A DNA stretch of 64,000 nt from Dermatophilaceae bacterium. GTDB lineage: Bacteria > Actinomycetota > Actinomycetes > Actinomycetales > Dermatophilaceae. The first letter of the stretch is position 1. Every line of letters starts with the position of its first letter. The notes beneath the pieces were generated by a model. It did no database searches. It worked only from the letters and a program-made list of their open reading frames with translations, and was not told where the DNA came from. Location: assembly GCA_014377705.1 (NCBI GenBank), contig JACMPC010000083.1, forward strand, positions 1 through 64,000, given 5' to 3'. The position numbers were made by a program, and so were the translations under genes. This document shows positions 7,530-17,582 of the stretch, piece by piece.

Positions 7530-10500
7530 GTGTCGGCTGCTCACGACGGCGCCGCCGACGCAGGACTGTTGCCACTGCCCGCCGGGGTCAAGGCGCATTC
7601 GGTGGTGCGGCCAGTGGTACTCACCGGAATCCTGGTCATTCACAACGGTGCAGCATGGTTGCAGGAGTGCCTGGACGCGCTCGCGCTCCAGACGCGCAGG
7701 CTGGACCGGCTGGTCATCGTTGACACCGGCTCTACCGATGACAGCCTCCGGATCGCTGCCAGGCACGCGCGGATCCGTCAGGTCATCGGCGACATCGCGA
7801 CGGTCTCCGGTTCGGCCGGGACCACGTTCGGTGAGGCAGTGGGTCTGGCCGTCGCTCACCTCCGCGGCGAGTCGGCTTCGTGCAGCGGTGACGAGGGCGC
7901 CGAATGGCTCTGGCTGCTGCACGACGACAGCGCCGCTGCAACCTACTCCCTGGCCCATCTGCTGGATGCGGCCCGACGATCACCGTCTGTGGGCGTCGCC
8001 GGCCCCAAGCTGGTCAGCTGGGACGACCCGTGCCGGCTCCTGGAGGTTGGCTGGGTGATCACCCGCTCGGGCCGCCGGGTGGGTGGCCCCGCGCGGGGCG
8101 AGCGGGATCAGGGCCAGCATGATGACCGCAACGACGTGCTGGGCGTCAGCACCTCCGGGATGCTCATCCGTCGTGACGTCTTCGACGAGCTCCACGGGTT
8201 CGACCCGGCGTTCGGGCAGTTCCGGGACGACCTTGACCTCTGCTGGCGTGCGCAGCTGGCGGGCCACCGGGTCGTCGTCGCGCCCAGTGCCCGGATGCGC
8301 GAGGTGGCTGCTTCAACCACCGGGCTACGCTCCCCTGACCTCTCGGCGGAGACCGCCAGACGGCGGGACCGCAGGCACGGCCGCCAGGTTGCCCTCGCCA
8401 GATGCTCCCTGTATGCCGCCCCCTTCCTGGCGATCTGGATAGTCCTGGCCAGCGTCGGCTCGGCGGTCGTCCTGCTGCTGGCCAAGCGCCCGAGGGTCGC
8501 CTGGACCGAGCTGAGTGATGTCGGGTCGGTGATGACCCCATGGCGTCCGCTGGCGGCGAGGTGGCGTTCGCGCGGGACCCGCAGGGTCCGACGGCGCGAC
8601 CTGCGCGGGCTCTTCGCGACGACGCAGGCTGGCTTCGGCCAGACTATGGACACCATCCGTGAGGGGGTGCTCTTCGGTTCCGCCCGGTCCGGCTGGTCTG
8701 GCGGTGACGCCGCCGCCGGCTCGCAGACTCCGGAGAGCGGACCAGCCTCCGAGGAGGCTGAGCAGCCGGAGAAGCCGGTGAGGGGCACCGCGCGGATCCT
8801 GCGTCACCCCGGCTCTCTGGCGGTGATGGCCGGCGTCCTGCTCGCGGCGGTGAGCTGGCGCTCGCTGTTCGGGGCGCTGAGCCCGAGTGGTCTTGGCCTC
8901 ACCGGTGGAGAGCTGCTGGCGGCGTCCGGCAACGCCTCCGAGCTGTGGCACGGATGGCTCGATGGCTGGCACGGCGCAGGACTGGGTAACGCCCTGGAGT
9001 CCGCGCCCTATCTGCCTGTCCTGGCCGCGGGCGCCTGGGTTCTCGAGCAGCTGCCTTTCATCGACCTCTCGGCGTCCTCGGTCGGCGTCGCAATCGCCTG
9101 GCTTCTCGCGGTGGCCATCCCACTCTCCGCGGGGACGGCATACCTCGGGGCCAGGGTCGTGACCCGTGCGCCCTGGCCGAGGGCATGGGCAGGGCTGGCC
9201 TGGGCCTCGCTGGCGACCTTGACCACAGCGGTTGCCGGCGGACGTCTCGGCGCCGTCGTCGCGCACATTCTGCTGCCCGTGGTCGCTGCCGGCTTCGTCT
9301 GCGCCGCGAGGCGTTTCGCGAGCGTCCCGGTGATCTTCGGCGCGGCACTGGCGCTCGGTGTGACCGGCGCGTTCAACCCTGCCCTGGCCTTGCTCGGAGC
9401 CCTCGGAAGCCTTGTCCTGCTTATCGTCGGTCGCGGCCGCGCCCGGCTGAGCGCCCTGGTGCTTCTACTGGTGCCAGTGGGGTTGCTGGGGCCATGGATC
9501 CGGCAGCTGGTCGACAACCCCCTGCTCCTGCTGTCCGGTCCCGGGCTGACGGTGTGGCACGGCCCGACTGCTGCGCCATGGCAGCTCGAGCTGTTGCATC
9601 CGGGTGGCCCCGGCTCATATCCGGTGCTGCTGTCGGTGCCTATCGTGCTGGCGGGGCTCCTGGCTATGTCCCGTCGTGAGATCGGCGCGCCGGCGATGAC
9701 GGTGTTCGCGGTCCTGGCTGCCTCCGGCCTGGCTCTGGGCGTAGCCTCGCCACACGTCATCATCGGTCGGATTCCCCAGGACCTGGCCGGTGCGGGGGCG
9801 CCGATCACCGTCTGGCCGGGCACGGGGCTCGACCTGGCTGCCCTGGCACTGATCGCGGCCGCGCTTCGCGCCTATTGCAGGGGTCCGGGACGGCTGTCAC
9901 TCTCCCGTCCCCGACTGCGCAAGATCCTGGTTCACGCCGTTGCGGCGGCAGCTGTTGTGGGAGTCATGGCCAGCATGGCGATGGCAGGGCGTCTCGGGGT
10001 CGGCGAGGCGGTCTCCCCCCAGCAGCCCCGCATCCCTGCCGTGGCGGCAGACCAGGCTCACGGCACGTGGGGCAACCGGCTGCTGGCTTTGACCAGGGAC
10101 CCGGACACCATCGGGTACCGCCTGGTGGGCGCTGAGCCCGGCCCGGCTGCTCGCGATCTGCCGGGGACTGTGGCCACGCCCGACCCGTTGTTGGCAGCCG
10201 CAGTCAAGAGCACTGTCGGGGACACCGACCCGTCGTCGACCCATGCCGCCCACGACAGGCTCGCCGATCTTGGGGTCGGGTTCGTGGCTCTGCACGGTAC
10301 TCCGGCGGACCCGCTGGTCTCCCAGCTGGATGCCACCGCGGGCATGACCAGGCTCAGCAACAACCGTGGGCTGATTCTGTGGCGTGTCCTGCCACGCGGG
10401 AACGGGGTGAGCTCGTCGCGGCTTCGGCTTGTCGACCCCCTGGGTGCGCCGCTGGCGTCGATCGCTGTCACCGGCGACCACGGGCGGACCGTAGTCGCCG

Positions 10501-10793
10501 TCGGCCCGGCAGGTGCGGCAGGGGCGGCCACCGCCGCGGCCGGCCGCCGGCTCGTCGTGGCTGAGCCCAGAGCGTGGGCAGAGCATGCGCGGGTGACCTT
10601 CGCGGGCCGCCGGCTCGAGGCCATTGCGGGCGCCGCGCAGCCGACATACGCGCTGCCTTCCACCGCCGGTGCGCTGAGCATCACCCTCAAGCCGATTCAG
10701 CATCGGTGGCGCTGGGCGCAGTTGGGGCTGCTGCTCGTGGTGCTGTTTCTGGCCGCTCCGTTCGGCTCGACCCGCCCGCGGGGAACACCATGA
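7530..10793 (+). CDS. Glycosyltransferase family 2 with C-terminal multi-TM domain
   Basis: GT2 VVLTGILVIHNGAAWLQECLDALALQ... VDTGSTDDSL ... DDDLDLCWRAQLAGHRV followed by about 10 TM segments; true start uncertain (ORF open from 7398, GTG at 7530 chosen). Confidence 0.85.
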   Translation: MSAAHDGAADAGLLPLPAGVKAHSVVRPVVLTGILVIHNGAAWLQECLDALALQTRRLDRLVIVDTGSTDDSLRIAARHARIRQVIGDIATVSGSAGTTFGEAVGLAVAHLRGESASCSGDEGAEWLWLLHDDSAAATYSLAHLLDAARRSPSVGVAGPKLVSWDDPCRLLEVGWVITRSGRRVGGPARGERDQGQHDDRNDVLGVSTSGMLIRRDVFDELHGFDPAFGQFRDDLDLCWRAQLAGHRVVVAPSARMREVAASTTGLRSPDLSAETARRRDRRHGRQVALARCSLYAAPFLAIWIVLASVGSAVVLLLAKRPRVAWTELSDVGSVMTPWRPLAARWRSRGTRRVRRRDLRGLFATTQAGFGQTMDTIREGVLFGSARSGWSGGDAAAGSQTPESGPASEEAEQPEKPVRGTARILRHPGSLAVMAGVLLAAVSWRSLFGALSPSGLGLTGGELLAASGNASELWHGWLDGWHGAGLGNALESAPYLPVLAAGAWVLEQLPFIDLSASSVGVAIAWLLAVAIPLSAGTAYLGARVVTRAPWPRAWAGLAWASLATLTTAVAGGRLGAVVAHILLPVVAAGFVCAARRFASVPVIFGAALALGVTGAFNPALALLGALGSLVLLIVGRGRARLSALVLLLVPVGLLGPWIRQLVDNPLLLLSGPGLTVWHGPTAAPWQLELLHPGGPGSYPVLLSVPIVLAGLLAMSRREIGAPAMTVFAVLAASGLALGVASPHVIIGRIPQDLAGAGAPITVWPGTGLDLAALALIAAALRAYCRGPGRLSLSRPRLRKILVHAVAAAAVVGVMASMAMAGRLGVGEAVSPQQPRIPAVAADQAHGTWGNRLLALTRDPDTIGYRLVGAEPGPAARDLPGTVATPDPLLAAAVKSTVGDTDPSSTHAAHDRLADLGVGFVALHGTPADPLVSQLDATAGMTRLSNNRGLILWRVLPRGNGVSSSRLRLVDPLGAPLASIAVTGDHGRTVVAVGPAGAAGAATAAAGRRLVVAEPRAWAEHARVTFAGRRLEAIAGAAQPTYALPSTAGALSITLKPIQHRWRWAQLGLLLVVLFLAAPFGSTRPRGTP

Positions 10794-12301
10794 GGGGCCT
10801 GCCTCGGTCGCTCGCCATAGGGCGGACCGCCGGACTCGTCGCCGTCGGCGCGGGGTTGATCCTGGGCGCCGACCACCTGCCGGCGTCGATCAACGTGGCA
10901 CCCGCGGCGAGCCCGCGAACGGTGACGAGAGCCCTCGCAGACCCGGTAACCCGGACGGTCTCGATCTGTCCCGGTCCCGAGGCTCTCGGCGTCGGGGGCT
11001 TGAAGGACTCTGCTGCCCAGACCGTTGCGGTGATGGCGGCCGCGGCCCCGGTCGCATCATTGCCCCCGGGGTTCACCCCTGGCAAGGGCAAGGGGTCACT
11101 GACGGTCAGCGGGCTTCCGCCGGGCGGAGTCTGGGGTGCGCCGGTCACCCTACGTGGACAGGTCGTGTCGGCTCGGCTGTCGGAGGCCCGCTCGGCGATG
11201 GTCACGGGGTCTGGCGAGCTGGCTCCGGGAACCGTTGCCACACAATGGTCCTGGATCGCAACAGGCGATGCCCGCAGGTTTGTCACATCGGCTTGTATGC
11301 CCGCAGCCGCGTCCTCGTGGCTCATCGCCGGAGGCGCCGCCCCCGGCCGGCTGGAACATCTGGTCCTGTCCAACCCCGGGGCCAACCCGGTGACCGTCGA
11401 CGTGCGTGTCTTCGGGGCCGGGGGCCCGGCCAGGTCGCCCAACGGCCAGGGAGTCGTCGTCGCCGGGCACGGGCGCACGGTGATCCTGCTCGATGCCATC
11501 GCCGCGGCCGAAGCATCGCCGGTTGTGCACGTCATCGCCCGGGGTGGCAAGGTCGCCGCGGTGCTGAGCGACAGCTGGCTCGACGGGCTCGTGCCCCGAG
11601 GCGGTGATGACGCCGCGCCGGTGACGGGCCCGGCACGTGAGCAGGTCATCGCGGGGGTCCCGATCGATGGTCGGGCGAGCCTGAGGGTTGCCGTGCCGGG
11701 GGACAGCGAGGCGGTCGTCCAGTCCCGGGTGCTGACCCCCCGTGGGCCGAGGCCTCTGCAGGCGAACGCGGTCACAAGGGTAGGACCCGGCAGCACCCGC
11801 GACATCGATCTCGGCGCACTGCCACCGGGGGTCTACGGGGTTCAGGTCCGCTCAGACGTTCCCGTCGTCGCCGGGGTGATGGTGGACAGCCGTCGAACCC
11901 CCAGCGGCCCCTCGGACCTGGCCTGGGCTGCCGCCTCCGCGCCGATCAGGACGCTGGCCGGCATGGCTCTGCCAGCATCCTCGGTCACTGGGTTCGCTCA
12001 GCGGCTGAACCTTGTGGCGACCACAGGGCCTGCCACTGTTCGGGTGACCACGGTGAGGCCGAATGGTGGGGTCAGCACGAAGCAGGTCGTTATCGCTGCG
12101 GACTCGGTGTCCATGGTCTCGTTGAAGGGGCCTTCGTCAGGCGGGGCCCAGTCGGTGTGGGTCACCCCTTTGAGCGGGGTCGTCCGGGCTGGCGTGCTGA
12201 CGGCTGTTACTGACGCCGCCGGATCGATGCTGAGTCTCACGCCGCTGACGGATCTGATCTTGACCGCCACCCCGTCGCCGTTGCGTCAGCTGCGTGACTA
12301 G
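10790..12301 (+). CDS. DUF5719 family protein
   Basis: ATGA overlap with upstream GT2 gene; secretion signal; conserved neighbour of this GT2 in actinobacteria. Confidence 0.75.
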   Translation: MRGLPRSLAIGRTAGLVAVGAGLILGADHLPASINVAPAASPRTVTRALADPVTRTVSICPGPEALGVGGLKDSAAQTVAVMAAAAPVASLPPGFTPGKGKGSLTVSGLPPGGVWGAPVTLRGQVVSARLSEARSAMVTGSGELAPGTVATQWSWIATGDARRFVTSACMPAAASSWLIAGGAAPGRLEHLVLSNPGANPVTVDVRVFGAGGPARSPNGQGVVVAGHGRTVILLDAIAAAEASPVVHVIARGGKVAAVLSDSWLDGLVPRGGDDAAPVTGPAREQVIAGVPIDGRASLRVAVPGDSEAVVQSRVLTPRGPRPLQANAVTRVGPGSTRDIDLGALPPGVYGVQVRSDVPVVAGVMVDSRRTPSGPSDLAWAAASAPIRTLAGMALPASSVTGFAQRLNLVATTGPATVRVTTVRPNGGVSTKQVVIAADSVSMVSLKGPSSGGAQSVWVTPLSGVVRAGVLTAVTDAAGSMLSLTPLTDLILTATPSPLRQLRD

Positions 12302-12735
12302 TTGCCTTCGGGGTCGTATCCAGCATCGAGGTCGCGGGGGTCGACACCCAGCAGGGCGGCCACCTGCTCGACGATGACGTCGTTGATCAGGGCGGCAAGC
12401 TCGCGAGCGTCGGTGGTCCGGGTCTCGACCGGTCGGCGGTAGAGGACGATCCGGGCCGGCAGCTTGCCCTGGGCGGCGAACAACCGGCCAAGCGGCACAT
12501 CGGAGGACTCCCAGGGGGCGGGATCACTGGGCGGCACGTCCTCGACCGCGAACTCGAGGCTGCCCAGCGCGGCGCCGGCTTGGTGTTCCATACGGCTTGC
12601 CGCGTCGAGGACGAGCTCGTCGAACTGCTCCGCCCGGGTGGCCATCGCCGGGACCGGTGGCCAGGCCATCGGGCCACGATGTCCGCGGCCGTGACGGTCC
12701 CGGCGAGGGCGAAAGTGTGCGCTCGCAGAGCTCAT
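12298..12735 (-). CDS. Metallopeptidase (zincin-like, PF06262) family protein
   Basis: FDELVLDAASRM....LGSLEFAVEDVP; syntenic with Rv3259-type genes; HExxH not present. Confidence 0.7.
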   Translation of the reverse strand: MSSASAHFRPRRDRHGRGHRGPMAWPPVPAMATRAEQFDELVLDAASRMEHQAGAALGSLEFAVEDVPPSDPAPWESSDVPLGRLFAAQGKLPARIVLYRRPVETRTTDARELAALINDVIVEQVAALLGVDPRDLDAGYDPEGN

Positions 12736-12795
12736 GGCAGCAGTCTACGGCGTGGTGATACGTCGAAAGCCGTTGTCGGGGAATAGGGTCCATTC

Positions 12796-13179
12796 GTGAG
12801 TCTGTCGCGTCAGTGTTCCCGTACGGCGTGCTCTGGTGGTGCCGTGGCGACGCTGACTTATGTCTACTCCGACCAGACCGCAGTTCTGGGTCCGCTGGCT
12901 ACCTACGCGGAGCCGCACACCTACGACCTGTGCGTGGTGCACGCCAAAGGCCTGACCGCTCCGCGTGGCTGGGACGTCATCCGGCTCCTGACGGAGTTCG
13001 CGGACCCCGGCCCGACCCAGGACGACCTGCTGGCCCTGGCTGATGCGGTGCGCGAGGCGGGCAGGCCCCGTCTGGGCTCCGGCGCCGTCGCCTCGGTGGG
13101 CCGGCGATCCGAGGCGGAGACGCATGGCACGATCGAGACCGGTCGCCGCGGCCACCTGCGTATCCTGCGCGATAGATAG
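12796..13179 (+). CDS. DUF3499 family protein
   Basis: RQCSRTACSGGAVATLTYVYSDQTAVLGPLATYAEPHTYDLC; leaderless-type -10 TAGGGT at 12784-12789. Confidence 0.85.
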   Translation: MSLSRQCSRTACSGGAVATLTYVYSDQTAVLGPLATYAEPHTYDLCVVHAKGLTAPRGWDVIRLLTEFADPGPTQDDLLALADAVREAGRPRLGSGAVASVGRRSEAETHGTIETGRRGHLRILRDR

Positions 13180-13189
13180 GCTGAGGCGC

Positions 13190-14878
13190 GTGAGCGCTCC
13201 AAGACTTTCCGAATTCATCAAGGCGTATGATGTGCGCGGCCTGGTGCCGCAGCAGCTGAACGACGCCGTCGCCTTCGCCATCGGCTCGGCTTTCGCCCGC
13301 GTCGTCGCCATCGCGGACGGCGCCACCTCGATCGTCGTGGGACATGACATGCGCGAGTCGTCCCCCGGCCTGTCGCGGTCCTTCGCTGAAGGGGCGGCCG
13401 CGCACGGACTGGATGTCACCCTCATCGGGCTGTGCTCGACAGACGGCCTCTACTACGCGAGCGGTGCGCTTGACGTTCCCGGTGCGATGTTCACGGCGAG
13501 CCACAACCCGGCGCGGTACAACGGCATCAAGCTCTGCCGATCCGGTGCGCGTCCGGTCGGGCAGGACACCGGGCTGGGCCAGATCAGCGCGCTGGCCCAG
13601 TCGCTGCTGGACTCAGGCGGGGCCCCGGCTGCGCTAGCGGCAGAAGTGCCTGCCGGCGACATCGGCGAGCGAGACGTCCTGGCTGACTACGCGCAGTTCC
13701 TGAGGGGTCTGGTCGACCTGAGCGACCTGCGGCCGCTGACCGTGGTCGTCGATGCAGGCAACGGCATGGGCGGTCACACCGTGCCGGCGGTGCTGGGCAC
13801 CGAGGCGGGGCTGGCCGCGTTGCCGCTGACCGTCATACCGCTGTACTTCGAGCTGGACGGGACGTTCCCCAACCACGAGGCCAACCCGCTGGATCCCGCG
13901 AACCTGGTGGATCTTCAGGCTGCGGTGCTGGCCCACGGCGCGGATCTCGGGCTGGCCTTCGACGGTGACGCCGATCGCTGTTTCGTGGTGGACGAGCGGG
14001 GTCAACCGGTCAGCCCCTCCGCGATCACCGCTCTGGTCGGGACCCGCGAGGTCGCCAAGGAGCGAGCCGCCGGTCGGGACGCCACGATCGTCTATAACGT
14101 GATCTCATCGGCCGCGGTGCCCGAGCTCATCGGTGAGGCGGGGGCAACCGCTGTCCGGACCCGGGTCGGCCACTCGTTCATCAAGGACGAGATGGCCCGT
14201 GTTCAGGCGGTATTCGGCGGTGAGCACTCTGCCCACTACTACTTCCGCGACTTCTGGTTCGCCGACACCGGCATGCTCGCCGCGATGCATGTCCTGGCTG
14301 CCCTGGGCGAGCAGTCACGCCCCCTGTCCGAGATGGCCGCGGAGTTCAGCCGGTATGTCGCCTCCGGCGAGATCAACTCGACTGTCGCCGATGCCGGGGC
14401 AGCCATCGCCGAGGTCAGGCAATGGGCCCGGGCGTGGGGGCAGGCAGAGGGCCAGGACGTGGAGTTCGACGAGCTGGACGGCATGACCGTCACCCACCGG
14501 GGGGCACCGATGTGGTGGTTTAACCTGAGAGCCAGCAACACCGAGCCCCTGCTGCGGCTCAACGTGGAGGCTGTTGACATCCCGGCCATGCAGCAGGTGC
14601 GGGATGATGTTCTGGACGTCGTTGCGAGGAGAGAGCTGATGACCAAAGTAAGCGGAACTTCTGCTGCCGCATCCCCCTGCGACCCGACCCGTCCGGCGAT
14701 CGAGCCATGGCTTCGACAGATTCTGCGCTGCCCGCAGTGCCGGTCCACACTCTCGGACGGCTCCGGTCCAGGCGGCCCCGAGCTGCAGTGCACGAATACG
14801 CAGTGTCGCCGGGCCTATCGCGTCGAAGAGGGCGTCCCGGTGCTTCTGGTCGATGAGTCCCGTTTGCTCGCAGACTGA
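13190..14878 (+). CDS. manB: Phosphomannomutase/phosphoglucomutase fused in frame to C-terminal Trm112-like zinc-ribbon domain
   Basis: KAYDVRG, TASHNPARYNGIK, AFDGDADRCFVVDE, R.SNTEPLLRLN; then ILRCPQCRSTL...LQCTNTQCRRAYRVEEGVPVLLVDE; GTG at 13190 with TAGGCT at 13177-13182. Confidence 0.9.
   Translation: MSAPRLSEFIKAYDVRGLVPQQLNDAVAFAIGSAFARVVAIADGATSIVVGHDMRESSPGLSRSFAEGAAAHGLDVTLIGLCSTDGLYYASGALDVPGAMFTASHNPARYNGIKLCRSGARPVGQDTGLGQISALAQSLLDSGGAPAALAAEVPAGDIGERDVLADYAQFLRGLVDLSDLRPLTVVVDAGNGMGGHTVPAVLGTEAGLAALPLTVIPLYFELDGTFPNHEANPLDPANLVDLQAAVLAHGADLGLAFDGDADRCFVVDERGQPVSPSAITALVGTREVAKERAAGRDATIVYNVISSAAVPELIGEAGATAVRTRVGHSFIKDEMARVQAVFGGEHSAHYYFRDFWFADTGMLAAMHVLAALGEQSRPLSEMAAEFSRYVASGEINSTVADAGAAIAEVRQWARAWGQAEGQDVEFDELDGMTVTHRGAPMWWFNLRASNTEPLLRLNVEAVDIPAMQQVRDDVLDVVARRELMTKVSGTSAAASPCDPTRPAIEPWLRQILRCPQCRSTLSDGSGPGGPELQCTNTQCRRAYRVEEGVPVLLVDESRLLAD
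14639..14878 (+). CDS. Possible independently initiated Trm112-like small protein inside the manB ORF
   Basis: AGGAGAG (14627-14633) 7 nt upstream of in-frame ATG at 14639; Trm112 domain encoded from there to the stop. Confidence 0.4.
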   Translation: MTKVSGTSAAASPCDPTRPAIEPWLRQILRCPQCRSTLSDGSGPGGPELQCTNTQCRRAYRVEEGVPVLLVDESRLLAD

Positions 14879-14893
14879 TTCGGTGGTCAGTCA

Positions 14894-16078
14894 ATGGCAC
14901 CGATGCTCGACGAAGCGCTGCTGAACGATCCCGACTACATTGCTGAGCATGACTCCCGCGGTACCCTGATGGCGTTGGCAACCGCTGGTGCCCAGGTCCG
15001 TCAGGCTGTCACGTTGTCCCGTGAGGCCGGGATCGAGCGGGTGGCAGGCGGGGATCGACCCCGATCCCTCCTGGTGGCGTCGCTGGGCGGGTCGGCGGTC
15101 GTGGCAGACGTGCTCGAGCTGTTGGCCGAGCCGAGGTCGCCGGTGCCGGTCACCGTACGGCACAACCTGCCACTCCCCGGCTGGGTCGGTCCGCTGGACC
15201 TCGTGGTGGCAGTGTCCCTCTCGGGGCGGGCACCGGGACCGCTGGCGGTGGCGGCCGAGGCTGCGCGCCGAGGTGCCTCACTGCTCACGGTGGGTGCCGC
15301 CGACTCCCCGCTGGCCGAGGTCTGCGCCCGCGCCCGAGGGGTGCACATCGATGTCGGACGTGGCCGGACCTCGTCGCGGACAGCCCTGTGGTCGCTGCTG
15401 ACGCCGGTGATCATGGCAGCCGATGCGCTTGGCCTGATCGAGGCCGGTGAGTCGGTGCTGTCCGACGCGGCCGACCGGCTGGATCTGCACGCTGATGCCT
15501 GTCGCCCGCGCTCGGAGTCTTTTGTCAATCCCGCCAAGATCCTGGCGATTCAGCTGGCCGAGACCATCCCCGTCGTCCTGGGCGATGGTCCGCTGAACGG
15601 TGTGGCGGCCGGGCGGGCAGCTTCCATGCTGGCCCGCCCCGCTCGCATTCCGGCAACCGCCGGCGAGCTTCCGGACGCCGCCTCTCAGATCGTGGCCTGC
15701 TTCGATGGGCCGTTCACCGCTGGTGGTGGGCGAGGCGCGGGCGCCCGGCGGGCCGCTCCCGACATCTTCGCGGATCCTTTCCTGGACGGTCCGGCTCAGC
15801 CGCGTCTGGGTCTGCTGCTGCTGCGCGACGCACCTCCGGTGACGATCACCCGGGCGCGGGAGGACATCGAGGCGCTGACCGACGCGGTCCTGCAGACGGC
15901 CCACGACGCGGGCGTTCGGGTCTCGACGGTGACCGCGGAGCCGGGCCACCCGCTGGTGCGTCTGGCGGGTCAGGTCGCTCAGACGGACTTCGCGGCGACG
16001 TACCTCGCCATCGGCCTGGGCCTGGACCCCGCGATCTCCCCCCACGTAGCAGACCTCCGGGACCGCACCCGCGACTAA
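14894..16078 (+). CDS. SIS-domain (phosphosugar isomerase-like) protein
   Basis: LLVASLGGSAVVADVLELLAE...VSLSGRAPGPLAVAAEAARRGASLLTV SIS pattern; follows manB as in Rv3256c-type loci. Confidence 0.8.
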   Translation: MAPMLDEALLNDPDYIAEHDSRGTLMALATAGAQVRQAVTLSREAGIERVAGGDRPRSLLVASLGGSAVVADVLELLAEPRSPVPVTVRHNLPLPGWVGPLDLVVAVSLSGRAPGPLAVAAEAARRGASLLTVGAADSPLAEVCARARGVHIDVGRGRTSSRTALWSLLTPVIMAADALGLIEAGESVLSDAADRLDLHADACRPRSESFVNPAKILAIQLAETIPVVLGDGPLNGVAAGRAASMLARPARIPATAGELPDAASQIVACFDGPFTAGGGRGAGARRAAPDIFADPFLDGPAQPRLGLLLLRDAPPVTITRAREDIEALTDAVLQTAHDAGVRVSTVTAEPGHPLVRLAGQVAQTDFAATYLAIGLGLDPAISPHVADLRDRTRD

Positions 16079-16092
16079 CCGACGACTCACCG

Positions 16093-16156
16093 CACACCTG
16101 GGGAGCGTGCGGTAAATCGCTTGACACACCCAGACAGCGCGCGGTGAATCGGTTGA
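16093..16156. repeat. Two 32-bp tandem units related to the 3701-3828 repeats (third unit degenerate)
   Basis: CACACCTGGGGAGCGTGCGGTAAATCGCTTGA / CACACCCAGACAGCGCGCGGTGAATCGGTTGA; same period and shared ACCT.GGGA.CGTGCGG core. Confidence 0.75.
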
Positions 16157-16226
16157 CATATCTGGGTTCGGCGGTTCGGAGCGTCTGTCGCAAATGCGGG
16201 TCGGCCGACGGCGGGCGGCCCGCTGG

Positions 16227-17582
16227 TCAGTTGGCTTTGTCCAGGAGCGCCCCGTCGTCGCCCAGGGCGGCCCGGTCTGCGGCGCTGAGACCGGAGAACC
16301 AGCCTTCCCTGTTGGTGACCGACCCCACGACATGGTTAATCATCTCCGGGAACATGGCGCTGACCGCCTCATCGACGGCCTCGCTGCGTGCGGCGAGCAC
16401 GGGGAGCAGGTTCTGGCCGGCGGGTTCGGTGGCCGCCTTGGTGGTCTGCTGCCCTGTTGTCTCGGTGAGCCGCTGGCCGATCCGTGAGGCGTAGGCGGTC
16501 AGGAACGACTGACGGAAGGCTCGGGTCCGTGAGCGGCCGTAGTGATCGGTCCGGGACCCGGCCTTCGCCATCGCAGTGGTGGCCTGGACGAGCAATGAGG
16601 TGAACAACAGCTCGACGGCGTCCAGGTCGGCAGGGAATCCGATGGCTGTGCTGAAACCGAGATCACGACTCCAGACGGTGCGACAGCGATTCGCCTCGGC
16701 GACCGCCCCGAGCAACATCGCCTTGGGCACCTCATAGGGGTTGTCGATGCCGATCCTGCGGCCGGTCGGGTCCTCGGAAGAGCTCTGGTCGAGGGCCGCC
16801 AGCAGCGCGTGGTCGATGCTGTGCCTGGCCATCAGCGCCTGGGCGCCGGCCGTGAACGTCTCGGCCTCAGCAGGGAAGGTGCTCGACTCGGCCTTGGCCA
16901 GCAGCGCCCGGATCCGGGTGAGGACCCGCTCGCTGATGGCAGCCCTCTGAAGACGCGCAGTGGAGGCGGACGGGAGCGCTGTGCCGGGGATCGGGGTCAG
17001 CTTCTCCAGCTTCGGGAGGCCGCCGATGAGGTCCAGCACCTCAAGCACGCAGGTGACCGCCACCGGCCACTCTGTGTTCTGGACCTCGGCCCAGGCCTGC
17101 AGGTGGTTCTGGTCGGCTCGCCACCAGGCCCGTGCCTCGCAATCGGTCAGCTGGGACGTCCAGCGCGGGTCGATGGTTGCCGGGGTGTACTGCTGCATCT
17201 GGGCTGCTATCGCGTCACGGGTCAGGCTGACATGCCGTTTGCCCAGCTGGCGCGATGCGACCCGAACCAGGTCGGCTGGCTGCCACCCCTGGTGCCAGGC
17301 CCCGGAGACCGCGGACTGCAGGTGGTCGGCAAGCAGGCGTTCGGTAGTCCTGCGCCAGCCCGCCGCGCCCGGCCGGTCGGCCACCCGTGCCGAGGCCAGT
17401 TCGAAGGCCCTCCTGTCACCGTAAGCCAGCGCGCGCAGGGCCGACGAGACGGCGAGCGAGGCCTGCTCCTCACGGGTCGGCTGGTCGCCCGGCGCCCATA
17501 AGGTGTCGCCCGAGCTCCGGGGCGTTGCGTGCTTGCGTGCCTTCTCTTTCATCTTGCGCCGCTGTCGATTCGCTTTGCCCAT
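16227..17582 (-). CDS. DUF2786 domain-containing protein
   Basis: RIRALLAKAESSTFPAEAETFTAGAQALMARHSID; start MGKANRQRRKMKEKARKHA at 17582. Confidence 0.82.
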   Translation of the reverse strand: MGKANRQRRKMKEKARKHATPRSSGDTLWAPGDQPTREEQASLAVSSALRALAYGDRRAFELASARVADRPGAAGWRRTTERLLADHLQSAVSGAWHQGWQPADLVRVASRQLGKRHVSLTRDAIAAQMQQYTPATIDPRWTSQLTDCEARAWWRADQNHLQAWAEVQNTEWPVAVTCVLEVLDLIGGLPKLEKLTPIPGTALPSASTARLQRAAISERVLTRIRALLAKAESSTFPAEAETFTAGAQALMARHSIDHALLAALDQSSSEDPTGRRIGIDNPYEVPKAMLLGAVAEANRCRTVWSRDLGFSTAIGFPADLDAVELLFTSLLVQATTAMAKAGSRTDHYGRSRTRAFRQSFLTAYASRIGQRLTETTGQQTTKAATEPAGQNLLPVLAARSEAVDEAVSAMFPEMINHVVGSVTNREGWFSGLSAADRAALGDDGALLDKAN

